In this document: piece by piece, positions 1 through 9,860 of the stretch
How positions within the stretch are numbered: the first letter of the stretch is position 1
Layout: every line of letters starts with the position of its first letter
DNA from: Halichoerus grypus
Taxonomy: Eukaryota > Chordata > Mammalia > Carnivora > Phocidae
NCBI RefSeq assembly: GCF_964656455.1
Contig: NC_135721.1
Location: 48,801,530 to 48,865,529, forward strand
Direction of reading: 5' to 3'
Length of the DNA: 64,000 nucleotides
Program-made: the position numbers and the translations under genes
The notes under the pieces: generated by a model
Database searches by the model: none
What the model saw: only the letters and a program-made list of their open reading frames with translations
Told to the model about the DNA's origin: nothing

Positions 1-285
1 CAGGCCCTCACAACACTCCCCTCCCAAACCTGGCAGGGCAATGGTGGTGCAAAACCAAGGCTTCCGTTTGCAAGAATCAAAACTCTGTCCTGCCTTAGCA
101 CAGGGCCGGGCCCACTGGAAGGTTTTATGTATACACATATATTTAGTCCAGTGAATGAACGAATGAGAAAATGATGGAACGAAAAGGCCCAGGAGAATCC
201 CCAAGGAAGCTCAGACCTAATCCTGCTCCCAGACTCCTCTCCACCAGCCTACAAGGGGCCACCCCTCCTCAACACCGGGACTCAC
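1..285. other. Intron 10 of SMYD5 (partial)
   Basis: Non-coding. No SMYD5 exon 11 and no recognisable repeat was found on either strand. Confidence 0.8.
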
Positions 286-342
286 AGCAGCTCTGAAGCA
301 CAAAGAGGCCAGATCCTTCACAGTTAAGAAACTCGCCAGTTG
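286..342 (-). CDS. SMYD5: SMYD5 coding exon 10 (last exon in window)
   Basis: It encodes residues 295-313 ([19 protein letters not shown]) and the first T of Cys314, with donor GTGAGT. The next codons in the family form the NHSC AdoMet-binding motif, so the catalytic SET motif is split across this junction. No continuing exon exists in positions 1-285. Confidence 0.95.
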
Positions 343-3300
343 CTGTAAGACAGTAATATGCAGATGTTATTGGGGGGCAAAGGAACCCAGGCTTATGAGG
401 ATAGCACTGGCTCTCCTGTCTTGCCACCTGGTCACTACCAGTTCCCCTGAACTTGCTTCTTGGAGGCACGAGCTTTTCTGTACATATCACCTTACTTGTC
501 CAGGACCCCCCACCCCCAGCATCGAGCCTCTGTATGGATCTCAGGGTCATGGCTTATCTACGTGTCCTGTGGATAGATCTGAAGCTTCCCATAGGCACAG
601 AGGGATTATCTTCCCCATCCATTAGGTCAGAACTCCCTCAGGGGAAGACTGTGTGTCTGACTGGGGGGCATCCGAGGTTGGGTGAGACCAAGGCTCCATC
701 TCACCAACCTGCCTCGATGTCCTTGTACAGCTGGTCAATGAAGGCGTCCAGCTGCTCTCGGTCCTGAGGCTTCAGCTCCAGAGCGTCACAGGCATGGACC
801 CACTGGCTCAGGGAGCTGGGGGTCCCAGGCATCCATGGGTGGAGAGGAGGAGGCCCAGCTCACAGGGCTCTCCACCTCCAGGCAAGTTAAGCCCACGTCT
901 TTCTCCAGGGAAGGGGCCCATCTTCCCCAACAGACCAAGGACTCCCAAGAGCAAATTCTACCACCTTAGTCTTTCTGACTCCCACCACTGTGTCCAGTCC
1001 AGCTCTCCGGCCACAGAATCATACCTTACCCCAACCTAATCCTGAAAGGAGGTGTGCTATCTTCCTCTGTCAATCTCCCACCCCAGCCCTGAGGGACAAG
1101 TTCAATAGCTTTGGAACATTCTCTCCTAACCTGGTCCCAATTCCTTGGCCATTGGTCCCAACAAGAGCAAAGAGAGACCGGAATCCATCTGGTGTGAACC
1201 ACTGTGGGGAGAAAGAAAAATGAGTGCTCAGGTTATAACCACTTGCTTTTCCTCCTGATACAACTCTTCATTCGGGAAGTCTTCTGTGAGTCAGTCCCAT
1301 CCCAACTTCATACCAAGTCAGCTCTGGTTTAGCTCTCCAAGTAGGAGGTGCTGACCTGGTTGCTCCTGGAGAACTGGAATGAGTAGAAGGCCATTGGTCC
1401 CACCTTCCCCACACTCACCTGGCTGAGCGCCTCCTCATAAAGGGCCTCTGTGAAGAGTCTCCGCAGAAGTTCCAGCTGGCCCTGGTTTAGGGGAAGCAGG
1501 GAGAGACGTGGGGATTTGCCATTAGCACCCAGGCAGGGCCCAAAAGACCAGGTGAGGGAAGGAAAAAGGGCCAGCTCTGTAGAAGAGCTTTCCCTGAAGG
1601 CAAAGGAGGCCCACAGAGTCTTTATTTCCAAAGAACCTTAGCACTTTGGTGGATTGTTCCAACCCAGGGAGGCGAACCCCAAATTCCTCCCAATTTTTTT
1701 TTTTTTTTTAAGATTTTATTTATTTGACAGAGAGAGACACAGTGAGAGAGGGAACACAAACAAGGGGAGTGGGAGAGGGAGAAAGTAGGCCTCCTGCTGA
1801 GCAGGGAGCCCGATGCGGGACCCGACCCCAGGACCCTGGAATCATGACCTGAGCTGAAGGCAGATGCCTAAGGACTGAGCCACCCAGGCGCCCCTCCTCC
1901 CTATTTTCCAGCGCTTGTACCAGGAGGGCTGAGGCAATGTGGCTTGGAATGTCTGTCCTCACCGCCATCTTCCAGGCTCCCTGACCTGGCCTCCGGACCA
2001 GCTTGACTCCCCACCTCCTCTCCTCAGAATGAATGTAGGAAGGCCCACCCCAGCTGCCCTTAAAACCCTGCCTGTGCCTTCAGGCAGCTTCTCCATGGAA
2101 GTCTGCTGTCTTCAGTGAGAATCTGTTATCTTTGGGTGGGAGTGGGTACTCAGCACATCAGCAGCTAAAATCCTCCTGTTTCATGCTGCTCCCTCACCCT
2201 GTGGACCCCCAGTCCTCCGTTTTCCATTATAACTGACTTGCCCATTGCCATCCTATGAGATTCCGCCTTACCATGTTAGGGCGCTCAACCCCTCCTTCCT
2301 CTGTCATCACCCCACTTCTCAACTCTTGGTCCATGTTAGTTCACAAAGTTAAATAGTGGCAGGAATATAGGCCCTCTGAATAGATTTTTGGCCCCAGGCT
2401 CTAACCCCTTCCTGTGGTGGGAAGGGACCAAATGTGGAGCTCCTGTCCGGCAGCCACAGAACACCCAAGGCTGTTGGGGGGGGCGGATCACAGGAGAAGC
2501 CTAACCTTGAATTTGTCCCCCAGGAGTTTGTGGACAATTTCCTCCTCCTCATTGGCTGTTTTATTACAGAACTGGGAGAAGAGCCTGATCCAACGATCTT
2601 TATCCTTGGCCTGCAGCAGAACAAATATACTTCAAAGTCACATTCGTATATGCCCGTGTGTGCATGCATGTGCATGCGTGGACTCAGGGACACCCGCCTC
2701 CTTGCTGCCCCTTGTGCCCAGGTGGGAGGGTAGCCCATGATTCTGATGCCCCTGCCATCAGGGAAACACCAGCACACATGAGCTTCTCGATAGACCCTTC
2801 CTCAGCCTGGAGACTCCTTCCCCCCCAACACCTGCACCCAACCATCTCTCCAGCTGGGCCAGGCTAGCCGGTTCAACACCACTCGGAGAAACAGGAGGAT
2901 GAGGCTGCGGAGCTTCAATGTAAATAGAAGGGGTTGGAGCGGCTCCTCTCACTTGACACACGAGACACGATCCTGAGAAAGTGGTGCCTGAAAGCTGAGT
3001 GCATGACCTGATGCCGCACAGAACGCCCTCTCCTAGATCAGAGTCTCCTGCCAGACCTATGGTTAGCTGCTCCTGATATTTCCACAGCCCAGGGGGAGCT
3101 CTGCATCCAAGCAATACTCCCTCTCGAGGTGAGGGGGAGACTGAGGCCAAGGGGCAAACGAGGTCAGAACCGGCCTCCCTGGGAGGGCCGGGTGGGCTCA
3201 CCTGCTTCACCGTGGCCACCATCCGGGCCATCAACATGATGCTTGCCGTCTCAGGGGGGTAGTGAACACTCCTGGGGAGAAAGAAAAAGATTTGGCCTAG

Positions 3301-6300
3301 AAATTCCCTCCCTAGGGCGCCTGGGTGGCTCAGTTGGTTAAGCGACTGCCTTCGGCTCAGGTCATGATCCTGGAGTCCCTGGATCGAGTCCCGCATCGGG
3401 CTCCCTGCTCGGCAGGGAGTCTGCTTCTCCCTCTGACCCTCCCCCCTCTCATGTGCTTGCTCTCTCTCATTCTCTCTCTCAAATAAATAAATAAAAAATC
3501 TTTAAAAAAAAAAAAAAAAAAAAAAGAAATTCCCTCCCTAGTAGCTGCGTTCAGGGAAGCCCAGTCTGACTGCTACAGAGAATCCTTCCTACCCACTCCA
3601 TTCATAACCAAAGAGAGGAAGTCACTGGCAAGGACGTGGGCAGGCCTTTACATCCCTATGGGCGCAATGGGGCTCTTCCTGGGAGTGTGTAAAATGCTGA
3701 GGTTGGTGGGACTGGCGGCTCACATTGAAGGTGATGTGACCTCTGTTTAACCCTAAGATGGAGGAAAAACCTGTGGGATGGCAATTTCCGAAAGATGACT
3801 GCCTCTGCTGGTCTCAGGCAGGCAGGCAGAGAGGGAAGATAAAGGGAAGAAGAAATGAAATGCTACCTACCTCCAGGCCTCCTGCAGCTTATTGAGAGGA
3901 TGCAGGGGGTCGTCCTGGGAGGGCCCCGGGCACAGGACCTGATGGTATTGCTCGGCAGCTGCCAGTCGACATTCTGCACTGCAGTACACCACCTGGTGGA
4001 GTGGGTGGAGGTCAACACCCTAGGATCTGGCCACGCAGGGAGGCGCAGACATCCCTCAGTGGTGCTCACCTCCGCTAACTGCGTTCCTTCCCTGAGCAGC
4101 CCGAGCAGTAGCTCAGTGGCGTCACGAAAGCAGAAGGCACACGGTGCCCCAGGGGCACGTGAGAGGGGCACCCAGCCTTGTTAAACTATGGGAAGGAGAG
4201 AGCTTTCAGGTAGAGAGAAGAGCCCCTGCCAAGCTCCCGGGAAGAGGGCAAGTTCCCACCAGACCTATTTTCTAGACAGTGGGACTGGGACAGGAAGGAC
4301 AAAATAACTGGAACAGTAACGGAGCCTTCTGAATGTCTTCCCCTCCATCGTGGCTCACAGGGGCCAGAAGCAGGTCTGTTGTCATTCCGAGCAGGTCAGG
4401 TCTGTTGTCGTTCCTGTCTCCTCACAGAGGACTTCAGCTAAGGCCCCTCCCCCCGCCCCCTTCCAGGTGCACTCCCTGGGGATGCTCACCTGACAGTGGG
4501 GACAGTTCTGGTGGAGGTCCTTGCGCACGGCACACAGCTCGGGGTGAGGCAGAACCTGGCCTGGCTTCCCAGTCAGCCTCTGGGCATTCTCCTCTGCCTT
4601 CTCCAGTGCCCGAAGGCAGTGATCACAGGCTGAGGGAGAGAGCCACACAGGACAATGTGAGTGTCTTTAGAGCAGGGGCCATGTTTTGTCTTGTTCACAG
4701 CAGTATCCCCAGGGCTAAAAATAGTGGCTGGCACACAGTAGGTGCTCAACAAACATTTGGGAAGTGAATGAACGACTGTGTTAAAGAACAGAAGGAGTGA
4801 ATAATTTCACATGCATTCCAAGGCAGACTGGTTTTCTTCCCTCTCTGGAGTCCCACCCCTTCTGTCAGGCACTCCCCCCCTTTCCCAATGGGACTTAGTC
4901 TGTGGGGCTTCCCTCCTAGCCCCCAGCCTGCACTTTCCCCACATTCTGCAGCCAATTGACCCTCCTTTCATGTTTGTCTCTAGCCTAAGAAAAGTGTGAA
5001 AAAAGCATGTGGCTGGAAAAGCTAAGGGCATCCTACTTGCTTCTGACCCCTAACTCCACCTGTTTTGACCAAAGGGCATGTGGCCTCCTCTTGGTGGAGG
5101 GCTGCACTTCGGCACAGAGCCCTTTAGCATGACACCCAGGCCCTTATACTCTGGCTCAGACTGAGTTCCACCTGAGCGACAGCGCCCCCAGGGAGCAGGC
5201 TGGAAGAGCCCCTCAACCGCTCACTCCCCAAATGCCCTGAGACTAGAGACAAGCATGGCTCTCAGGCACGGTTCTCCAAGGGAAGATGAACTTTTCTCCC
5301 AACACCTGAAGTCCCAGAGACATCAGCTAATGTAACTGTCTTCCATGCACAAAGGCAGCTGGGCGCAGCAGCCACGAGGAGTGGACGAGATGTGCTTACC
5401 TCGGTAGCGATAAAGTGCATTCCAGAGAAACTGCGCAGCCACCAGGGGCCGTTCTACAAAGATGGTCTCCCCCTTCCGGATCAGTTGTGTGGCAAACAGC
5501 CCTTTTCCCTACCAGGGGAGAGAAGGAATAGGATGGCCATAAGGAGAGAAAGAGGACCCAGTTCCAAGGGTTCCCGGAGGGCTGCCCAGCATCACCCCCC
5601 ACACGCCTCCATCTCAGGAGAGGCCTCTGCCTTGGGAGGGTTCATGGAGCAAGGTCAGCACCCTCCATAACTGCCTCCTCTGGAAATGCAGCTCTGACCT
5701 ACTTTCAGTCACACTTCTTTCAGCCTGTTCAGAGCAGAGGGACTGGGATGGGGAGGGAGCCACCATGTCAGCCAGAGGAGCAGAATTTTTGGAATGGCCG
5801 CAGGAGCGCCGAGGCTCCTGTACCAGGAGCTGGTAATGACAGGGCAGTCTTCTTGGTGTCACCCATGCGCCCCTCCAGGATCCTGGCAGTGATGCTGCTG
5901 CTCAGGGTTGCAGAGGGCTCCTATACCACAGAAGAGGGAGGCCTAATTTGGGGGAGAATGTGCCGTATTTCTCTGGTCCGTGAGGTACTCACAGGACCCA
6001 GCCAGTTTTCAGTGTTAGGGAAAGGAATGACGAATCCTAGCAGCAACCCTAATACTACCTGCTGTGACCTTGGAGCCAACTGTTTCACTTCTTTGCATCT
6101 GTTTTGTATATGAAAAATATTATCATAATACCTACCAGGTAGTTTCCAGGATGCACCTCAGCCCAGGTGAATGTACCTTATGAGCTTTAGCTCCTTACTA
6201 CTCAAAATGACGTGATGGATGGGCAGCATGGGCATCATCTGGAAGACTGTTAGAAATGCAGAATCTCAGCCCCTCCTTCCCCCCCCCGCAAACAGACCTG

Positions 6301-9300
6301 CTGAAGCAGAATGTGCATTTTAACAAAATGCCCAGGTGATTCACATGCACGTTAAAGTCTGAGGAGCTCTGGTCTAAAGCACTGTACACATCACATAAGA
6401 CATGAAGGAGGTGCAGAGGGACTCAGGAGACAGCTTCAGGACCCAGGCAGTTACTGGTCCTGTGGGGCACTTACGCCCACGGTTCACTTAGAGAGGAGGG
6501 GTGCTGCCCCTGCTAGCACTGAACTGTCACAAAAAGAGAAAGAAAGAAAGAAAGAGGAAGGAAGGAAGGAAGGAAGGAAGGAAGGAGGGGGAGGGAAGGA
6601 GGGATGGATTGATTGACACAGCCATAAATCGCCCCGTCATGTGGCCTCTCAGGTAGCTCCCTGTTTCCTTCTAGCACTGGCACTGTGGCTAGATAGCAGC
6701 ACCTCCCAAAGTCAGAGAAGCAGGGATGTGTAGACCAGGATGGCCCCGAGCAACCCATGAGCTACAGATCTCAACGCTGAACAACTTTGGGAGCTCCAAC
6801 CGCAGAGTGGGACAGCTGGAACAAAACCCCTGGCCAAAGCCGTTGGAACCCCACCTCCATGCCTTTTAGCGCTGGACCCAATCTAGCAAAACGAAAAGAT
6901 AGCCTTCCTCTATGGGACAAAGGGAGATGAACATGGACCCACATTATCCCTGACAATCTCAAATCTCAACACTGGGTAAACAACAATGTCTTTCTCTTTC
7001 CAGAGGATGAAATGCAGAAAATATTTAGTAATCAAAAACAAAGGGAACAGAATTAGAGCTGGTTCCTTTATAAAACCACTCATCCCCCAAACATAAGAGT
7101 GTTCCAAGAAAAGCAGCTCTCAATAATATCACCAAGAGGCTTGGAGAGAAGTGAACCTGAATGCAAAGGGCATAAACTTGCAAAGATAGTTCCAACTTGA
7201 AAAATAAGTTTTAGAAAAAAGTTTGTGCAAAATTCTAAGACTATGTAGTAAATTTTAAAAGCTTTACTAAATGAATAATTTTCTAGGAAAATATAAATTA
7301 CCAGAACTGAATTCAAAAGGAAGAAAGCCTAGAGAAAGAAGCAGTGCCGATATCTGGCTGACCCACACCAGTATGGCATTCTGGTTGGCATCCATCCTCT
7401 TTGGTCAGACACTATCATGTTCCGAATGGTCCTGTCCCTGGCACAGTAGTTGGTAAATTTTTGAAAGATCACTCCTGCCAATATCCAGAGAAGCAATAGA
7501 GAAAATAGTCCAAACAACCATGTGAGGCCCCTAGTCCATATGGTTCACGAGCCACCTCTCTCAAGCCAAAGAATAAGTAATTCTCATGCTATTTAAACTA
7601 CTCAGTAACAGAGAAAAAATGGAAAGCTTCTCCATTTTACCAAAAAACAAGCATAACTCTGATGTGGTAACCTGAGGAAGATAGCACAAAGAAAAAACCT
7701 ACAGACCCAGTCTCACTTGATGAATACAGATGCAAAAAGCCTGGGACAATCCATCTTGTCACCATGTCTAAGTGGGTATGTGGTCTTCTCCAGCTGCAGA
7801 TCAGATGTGGGCATGGAGAGGCTGGCCAGCTCGTTCTTCCAGAGGTGGGGTTTGATAGAAGGCTGGGACAGGACAATTGGGCAAGTAGAGGGGCTGATGG
7901 GATGAAGTGAGAGGAAGAAGGGAAGAGAGGAGGGGCTGAGAGATAGGGGGTGCAGTGCATGGGAAGGTGATTATCTCTGTGTGCTAGGAGTGATGGAACC
8001 CGGACACCATCAAACTATGAGCCGATCAAGGACACCAGAGGCCTGTGTGCAGATAGAGATGTGAGCGGCTGAGGAGGCCAAGGATAAAGGGGAGCTGCTT
8101 TATCATGGAAGGAGAGGAATGCTCCAGATGTGTCTGGAGTGGAAAGAAGGCAATGGAAGCTTGGGTTGGGGAGAGCAGGAGGCAGATGACTGACTAGAAG
8201 GCTGACATCTTGGGGGGGGGACCAGGGATACACACAGCCATTACACATGATAAATTATTCAAACTCCTCAGTAAACAAAGAAATGTAAATGAAAACAAAG
8301 CGATACCATTTTGCACATATAATTTGGCAAAGTTAACTAGGAAAAAAATACTCTGCTGGAGAGAACAAAAGGATGTGTGCACAGAAATTGAGCTCCAAGT
8401 CCTTTGACCTCAGGGATGAAAAATAAAATACAACATAAAAGTCCATAAATAAGCAGTTGGTTGAATGCGCTGTGGCCATCCCCTGAAACGGCTCTTAAAA
8501 ATATTTAGAAATAGGTTTATTGACGTTGATTTACTGCTACATCAAACAGCGATTTCCAAAATTGTAATTCTAATATCCACATATTTGCATAAGTATAGGA
8601 TTATGAGTGATTTTTACCTTCTCTTTCCTTACATGCATTTTTAGCATTTTTCTACAATTAACTTTTAAAACATAATAATCTAACGACAAAACAAAACAAA
8701 ACAAAACAAAAATAGTATAACGACAAAATCATGTCACTCCTCTGTTTAAACGCTTCAAATGCTCCCACGGGCTTCGAGCTCTGTTTCAAATTCCTTAGCA
8801 TTCCGAGGCCTTTCGTGAAGGGTCCTAGCCTCTCTCCACACCCCATTTCCAAATCTCACTCCGAAAGTTCCCTGAGGACCCACGCCTTTTTATACCTCAG
8901 TTCCCTCTGCTCAGCATGTCCCCGCCCACCATACCTGCGGCCCAGCTGCAAAGCCCCCCAACATGGCCCGAAAAGCCCGGCGTCACCCTCCCCCCGGCCC
9001 CGCCCCGGCCCCGGCCCCGCCTGGAGCAACGGGAGCAGGGCTCCCAGCTGGCGCACCGGGTCCCGCGGGAAGGGGGCGCGCGCACGGAGACTTCGGAGAC
9101 CCCGGTCCACCGCGTGACCTCCCCGGAAGCCTGCGCGCAGGCACAGACAGGGAGCCCCCGGGCCGCGAGTAGGGACCGAGCCGCAGAGTCCGAGCCGCAG
9201 AGGAGCTTCTAGGCTTCGGGCCTGGGATCCCATGGGGCTGTCTCCAAGGCCGGACAGGGTAGGGGGCTCCCGGAGGGTCCGCCTTAGCCTCACCTTAGCG

Positions 9301-9389
9301 CTGTTTACGAAGCGGACTTCCACGGCGACCCGGGCCCTGCCCGCCACGCCCATGCAGAAAGAGAACACGTCGCACATGGAGGCCGCCAT
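286..9389 (-). CDS. SMYD5: SMYD5, SET and MYND domain protein 5 (exons 1-10; C-terminus off window)
   Basis: Ten coding exons join to 940 nt (313 codons plus one base). The protein begins [14 protein letters not shown] and closely matches mammalian SMYD5, which is about 418 residues, so roughly 105 residues lie beyond the left edge. The SET domain is split. Its N-terminal part carries a GKG motif at residues 33-35. A MYND zinc finger follows, with Cys pairs 70/73, 111/114 and 119/123 and the ligands His132 and Cys136. The SET core resumes around residues 290-314. The AdoMet-binding NHSC motif and the Glu-rich tail are off window. SMYD5 is a lysine methyltransferase for which H4K20, H3K36 and ribosomal protein RPL40 have been reported as substrates (family knowledge). 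Every junction has GT/AG ends and keeps phase, so the locus looks intact. The start is fixed by homology, the CpG-island context and the absence of a better upstream ATG. Confidence 0.97.
709..815 (-). CDS. SMYD5: SMYD5 coding exon 9
   Basis: It completes Ser259 and encodes residues 260-294 ([14 protein letters not shown] to QLYKDIEA) plus the first base of residue 295. The acceptor follows a C-rich tract and the donor is GTTGGTGAG. Confidence 0.96.
1131..1201 (-). CDS. SMYD5: SMYD5 coding exon 8
   Basis: It encodes residues 236-258 ([15 protein letters not shown] to GIGT) plus AG of Ser259. The acceptor is CCCCACAG and the donor GTTAGG. Confidence 0.96.
1419..1481 (-). CDS. SMYD5: SMYD5 coding exon 7
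   Basis: It has 21 codons, residues 215-235 ([21 protein letters not shown] minus one), in phase 0 at both ends. The acceptor is CCAG and the donor GTGAGT. Confidence 0.96.
1694..1894 (-). mobile_element. CAN SINE in SMYD5 intron 6
   Basis: Poly-T head, aagattttatttatttgaca, an acacaagcaggggag-like body and a terminal gagccacccaggcgcccc are the reverse complement of the arctoid tRNA-derived SINE. Confidence 0.93.
2506..2610 (-). CDS. SMYD5: SMYD5 coding exon 6
   Basis: It has exactly 35 codons, residues 180-214 ([13 protein letters not shown] to GDKFK), in phase 0 at both ends, so skipping it would keep frame. The donor is GTTAGG, weaker than its neighbours. Confidence 0.96.
3202..3271 (-). 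CDS. SMYD5: SMYD5 coding exon 5
   Basis: This 70-nt exon completes Arg156 and encodes residues 157-179 ([14 protein letters not shown] to VATVKQ). The acceptor is CAG and the donor GTGAGC. It is part of the helical region between MYND and the SET core. Confidence 0.96.
3316..3524 (+). mobile_element. CAN SINE in SMYD5 intron 4 with perfect 17-bp target duplication
   Basis: It has the ggcgcctgggtggctcag head and a long A tail. The flanks agaaattccctccctag at 3299-3315 and 3525-3541 are identical, which marks a young insertion. It belongs to the subfamily with the tgaccctcccccctctcatg 3' body. Confidence 0.95.
3871..3992 (-). CDS. SMYD5: SMYD5 coding exon 4 (MYND, second part)
   Basis: It encodes residues 116-155 plus two bases of Arg156. 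It contains VYCSAEC and the distal MYND ligands (Cys119, Cys123, His132, Cys136), then a conserved [12 protein letters not shown] stretch. The donor is GTAGGT. Confidence 0.97.
4490..4629 (-). CDS. SMYD5: SMYD5 coding exon 3 (MYND, first part)
   Basis: It encodes residues 69-115 and starts with the last two bases of Ala69. It carries the Cys70-x2-Cys73 and Cys111-x2-Cys114 pairs of the MYND finger. They are separated by an unusually long linker for SMYD proteins, which is typical of SMYD5. It ends PHCQ before GTGAGC. Confidence 0.97.
4665..4780 (+). mobile_element. L2 LINE 3' end fragment
   Basis: The sequence runs gtcttgttcacagcagtat, then ctggcacacagtaggtgctc, then a degenerate aatgaatgaa end. 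This is the L2 3' terminus. Confidence 0.75.
5400..5508 (-). CDS. SMYD5: SMYD5 coding exon 2
   Basis: It encodes residues 33-68 plus the first base of residue 69. It begins GGA AAA GGG (the GKG SET-N motif), continues through [14 protein letters not shown], and ends LYRYR. The acceptor is TAG and the donor GTAAGC. Intron 1 upstream is 3.8 kb, the longest in the window for this gene. Confidence 0.97.
6195..6385 (+). mobile_element. MER5A-like hAT DNA transposon fragment
   Basis: It carries gttagaaatgcagaatctca, tttaacaaaatgcccaggtg and gttaaagtctgaggagctct, in MER5A order and orientation, inside SMYD5 intron 1. Confidence 0.7.
6531..6604 (+). repeat. GAAA/GGAA purine microsatellite
   Basis: GAAA units pass into about eight GGAA units and a G-rich end, in SMYD5 intron 1. 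It is a pure purine strand. Confidence 0.9.
6605..8235. other. SMYD5 intron 1, largely unassigned
   Basis: No exon is supported. Positions 6960-7330 are AT-rich and L1-like. Positions 7330-7520 hold a 62-codon minus-strand reading frame with a hydrophobic start that I do not recognise. The rest shows nothing I can name. Confidence 0.5.
8240..8680 (+). mobile_element. L1 3' end fragment
   Basis: Matches to L1 3' sequence include the aaatgtaaatgaaaacaaag, gataccattttgcacatat and taatttggcaaagtt portions, then an untranslated-type tail with tctacaattaacttttaa. Confidence 0.65.
8687..8711 (+). repeat. CAAAA microsatellite
   Basis: About five tandem ACAAA units, probably derived from the preceding LINE tail. 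Confidence 0.85.
8720..8905 (+). mobile_element. L2 LINE fragment
   Basis: The order aaaatcatgtcactcctctg, gtttaaacgcttcaaatgct, attccttagcattccgaggc follows the L2 3' region. It abuts the SMYD5 CpG island. Confidence 0.65.
9294..9389 (-). CDS. SMYD5: SMYD5 coding exon 1
   Basis: It encodes residues 1-32, from [10 protein letters not shown] to VNSAK, and ends in phase 0 at AAG before a GTGAGG donor. It lies in a CpG island. The ATG is embedded in CAAGATGGCGGC, so the start codon is also part of a YY1-type element. Confidence 0.97.
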
Positions 9390-9394
9390 CTTGG
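9381..9394 (-). promoter_or_regulatory. YY1-type element overlapping the SMYD5 start codon
   Basis: On the minus strand the sequence reads CCAAGATGGCGGCC, which contains the full YY1 consensus AAGATGGCGGC with the initiator ATG inside it. This layout is common in housekeeping CpG-island promoters, where YY1 sits just downstream of the start site. Binding itself is inferred. Confidence 0.6.
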
Positions 9395-9410
9395 GCGCGC
9401 CTCCGCCTTT

Positions 9411-9423
9411 TGACCCTTGACCT
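9411..9423 (+). promoter_or_regulatory. DR1 nuclear-receptor element upstream of SMYD5
   Basis: TGACCCTTGACCT is two nuclear-receptor half-sites in direct repeat with one spacer base (on the minus strand AGGTCA-A-GGGTCA). This is the class bound by HNF4, RXR, PPAR or COUP-TF. It lies 22 bp upstream of the SMYD5 ATG. Confidence 0.45.
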
Positions 9424-9761
9424 CGCCTCGACCCGGAGGCCCCGCCCCCTCCCGGCCCCGCCCCCGGCGTGTGTGTCTGAGGCTGTGAGGGTTTGCGCCC
9501 TAGCGAGTCCGAATCTAAATTTGATCTACATGTTTAGGTCGATTGGTTCGGTGGCTGGATGCAGCTGGGTCTGCCTTTGTGCTTTACATCTGTGCGGTTT
9601 TTCGTGTCTTCGTACGTACCTGTGTATTATAGCCTATGGGTGTGTGTATAGTTTTGATGTGTCTGTGTCCACTTCGTGTTTATATGCCCTGTTGTCTCTG
9701 TCCACCCATTGGCCCGCTTTATCAAGCGCTCTTCGGACCCAGCCGGGGCGGGGGCGGCGGC

Positions 9762-9794
9762 GTGTGTGTGTGTGTGTGTCGGGGCGGGGGGAGG

Positions 9795-9833
<39 letters not shown>

Positions 9834-9860
9834 GGGGCGGGGGGGAGGGGGGAGGCAGCC
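9762..9860 (+). repeat. Compound GT repeat and G-run minisatellite
   Basis: A GT tract (9762-9779) is followed by ggggcggggggaggcag, then a longer GT tract (9799-9832) and a second, expanded copy of the G-rich unit. It looks like a duplicated GT plus G-run module with Z-DNA and G-quadruplex potential. Confidence 0.85.

Larger units (their letters stand above)
8940..9475. promoter_or_regulatory. CpG island at the SMYD5 promoter
   Basis: The block is strongly GC-rich with many CG dinucleotides. It covers SMYD5 exon 1, the start of intron 1 and the 5' flank, and includes a CCCCGG-type run near 8990-9030. No TATA box is seen, consistent with a housekeeping promoter. Confidence 0.8.

Noticed and set aside
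2758..3396. 212-codon minus-strand frame
   Set aside because: It runs through SMYD5 exon 5, both flanking introns and a SINE. Only the 23-codon exon part is real.
8856..9389. 177-codon frame starting at the SMYD5 ATG
   Set aside because: Only its first 32 codons are exon 1. The rest is read-through past a clear GTGAGG donor into intron 1.
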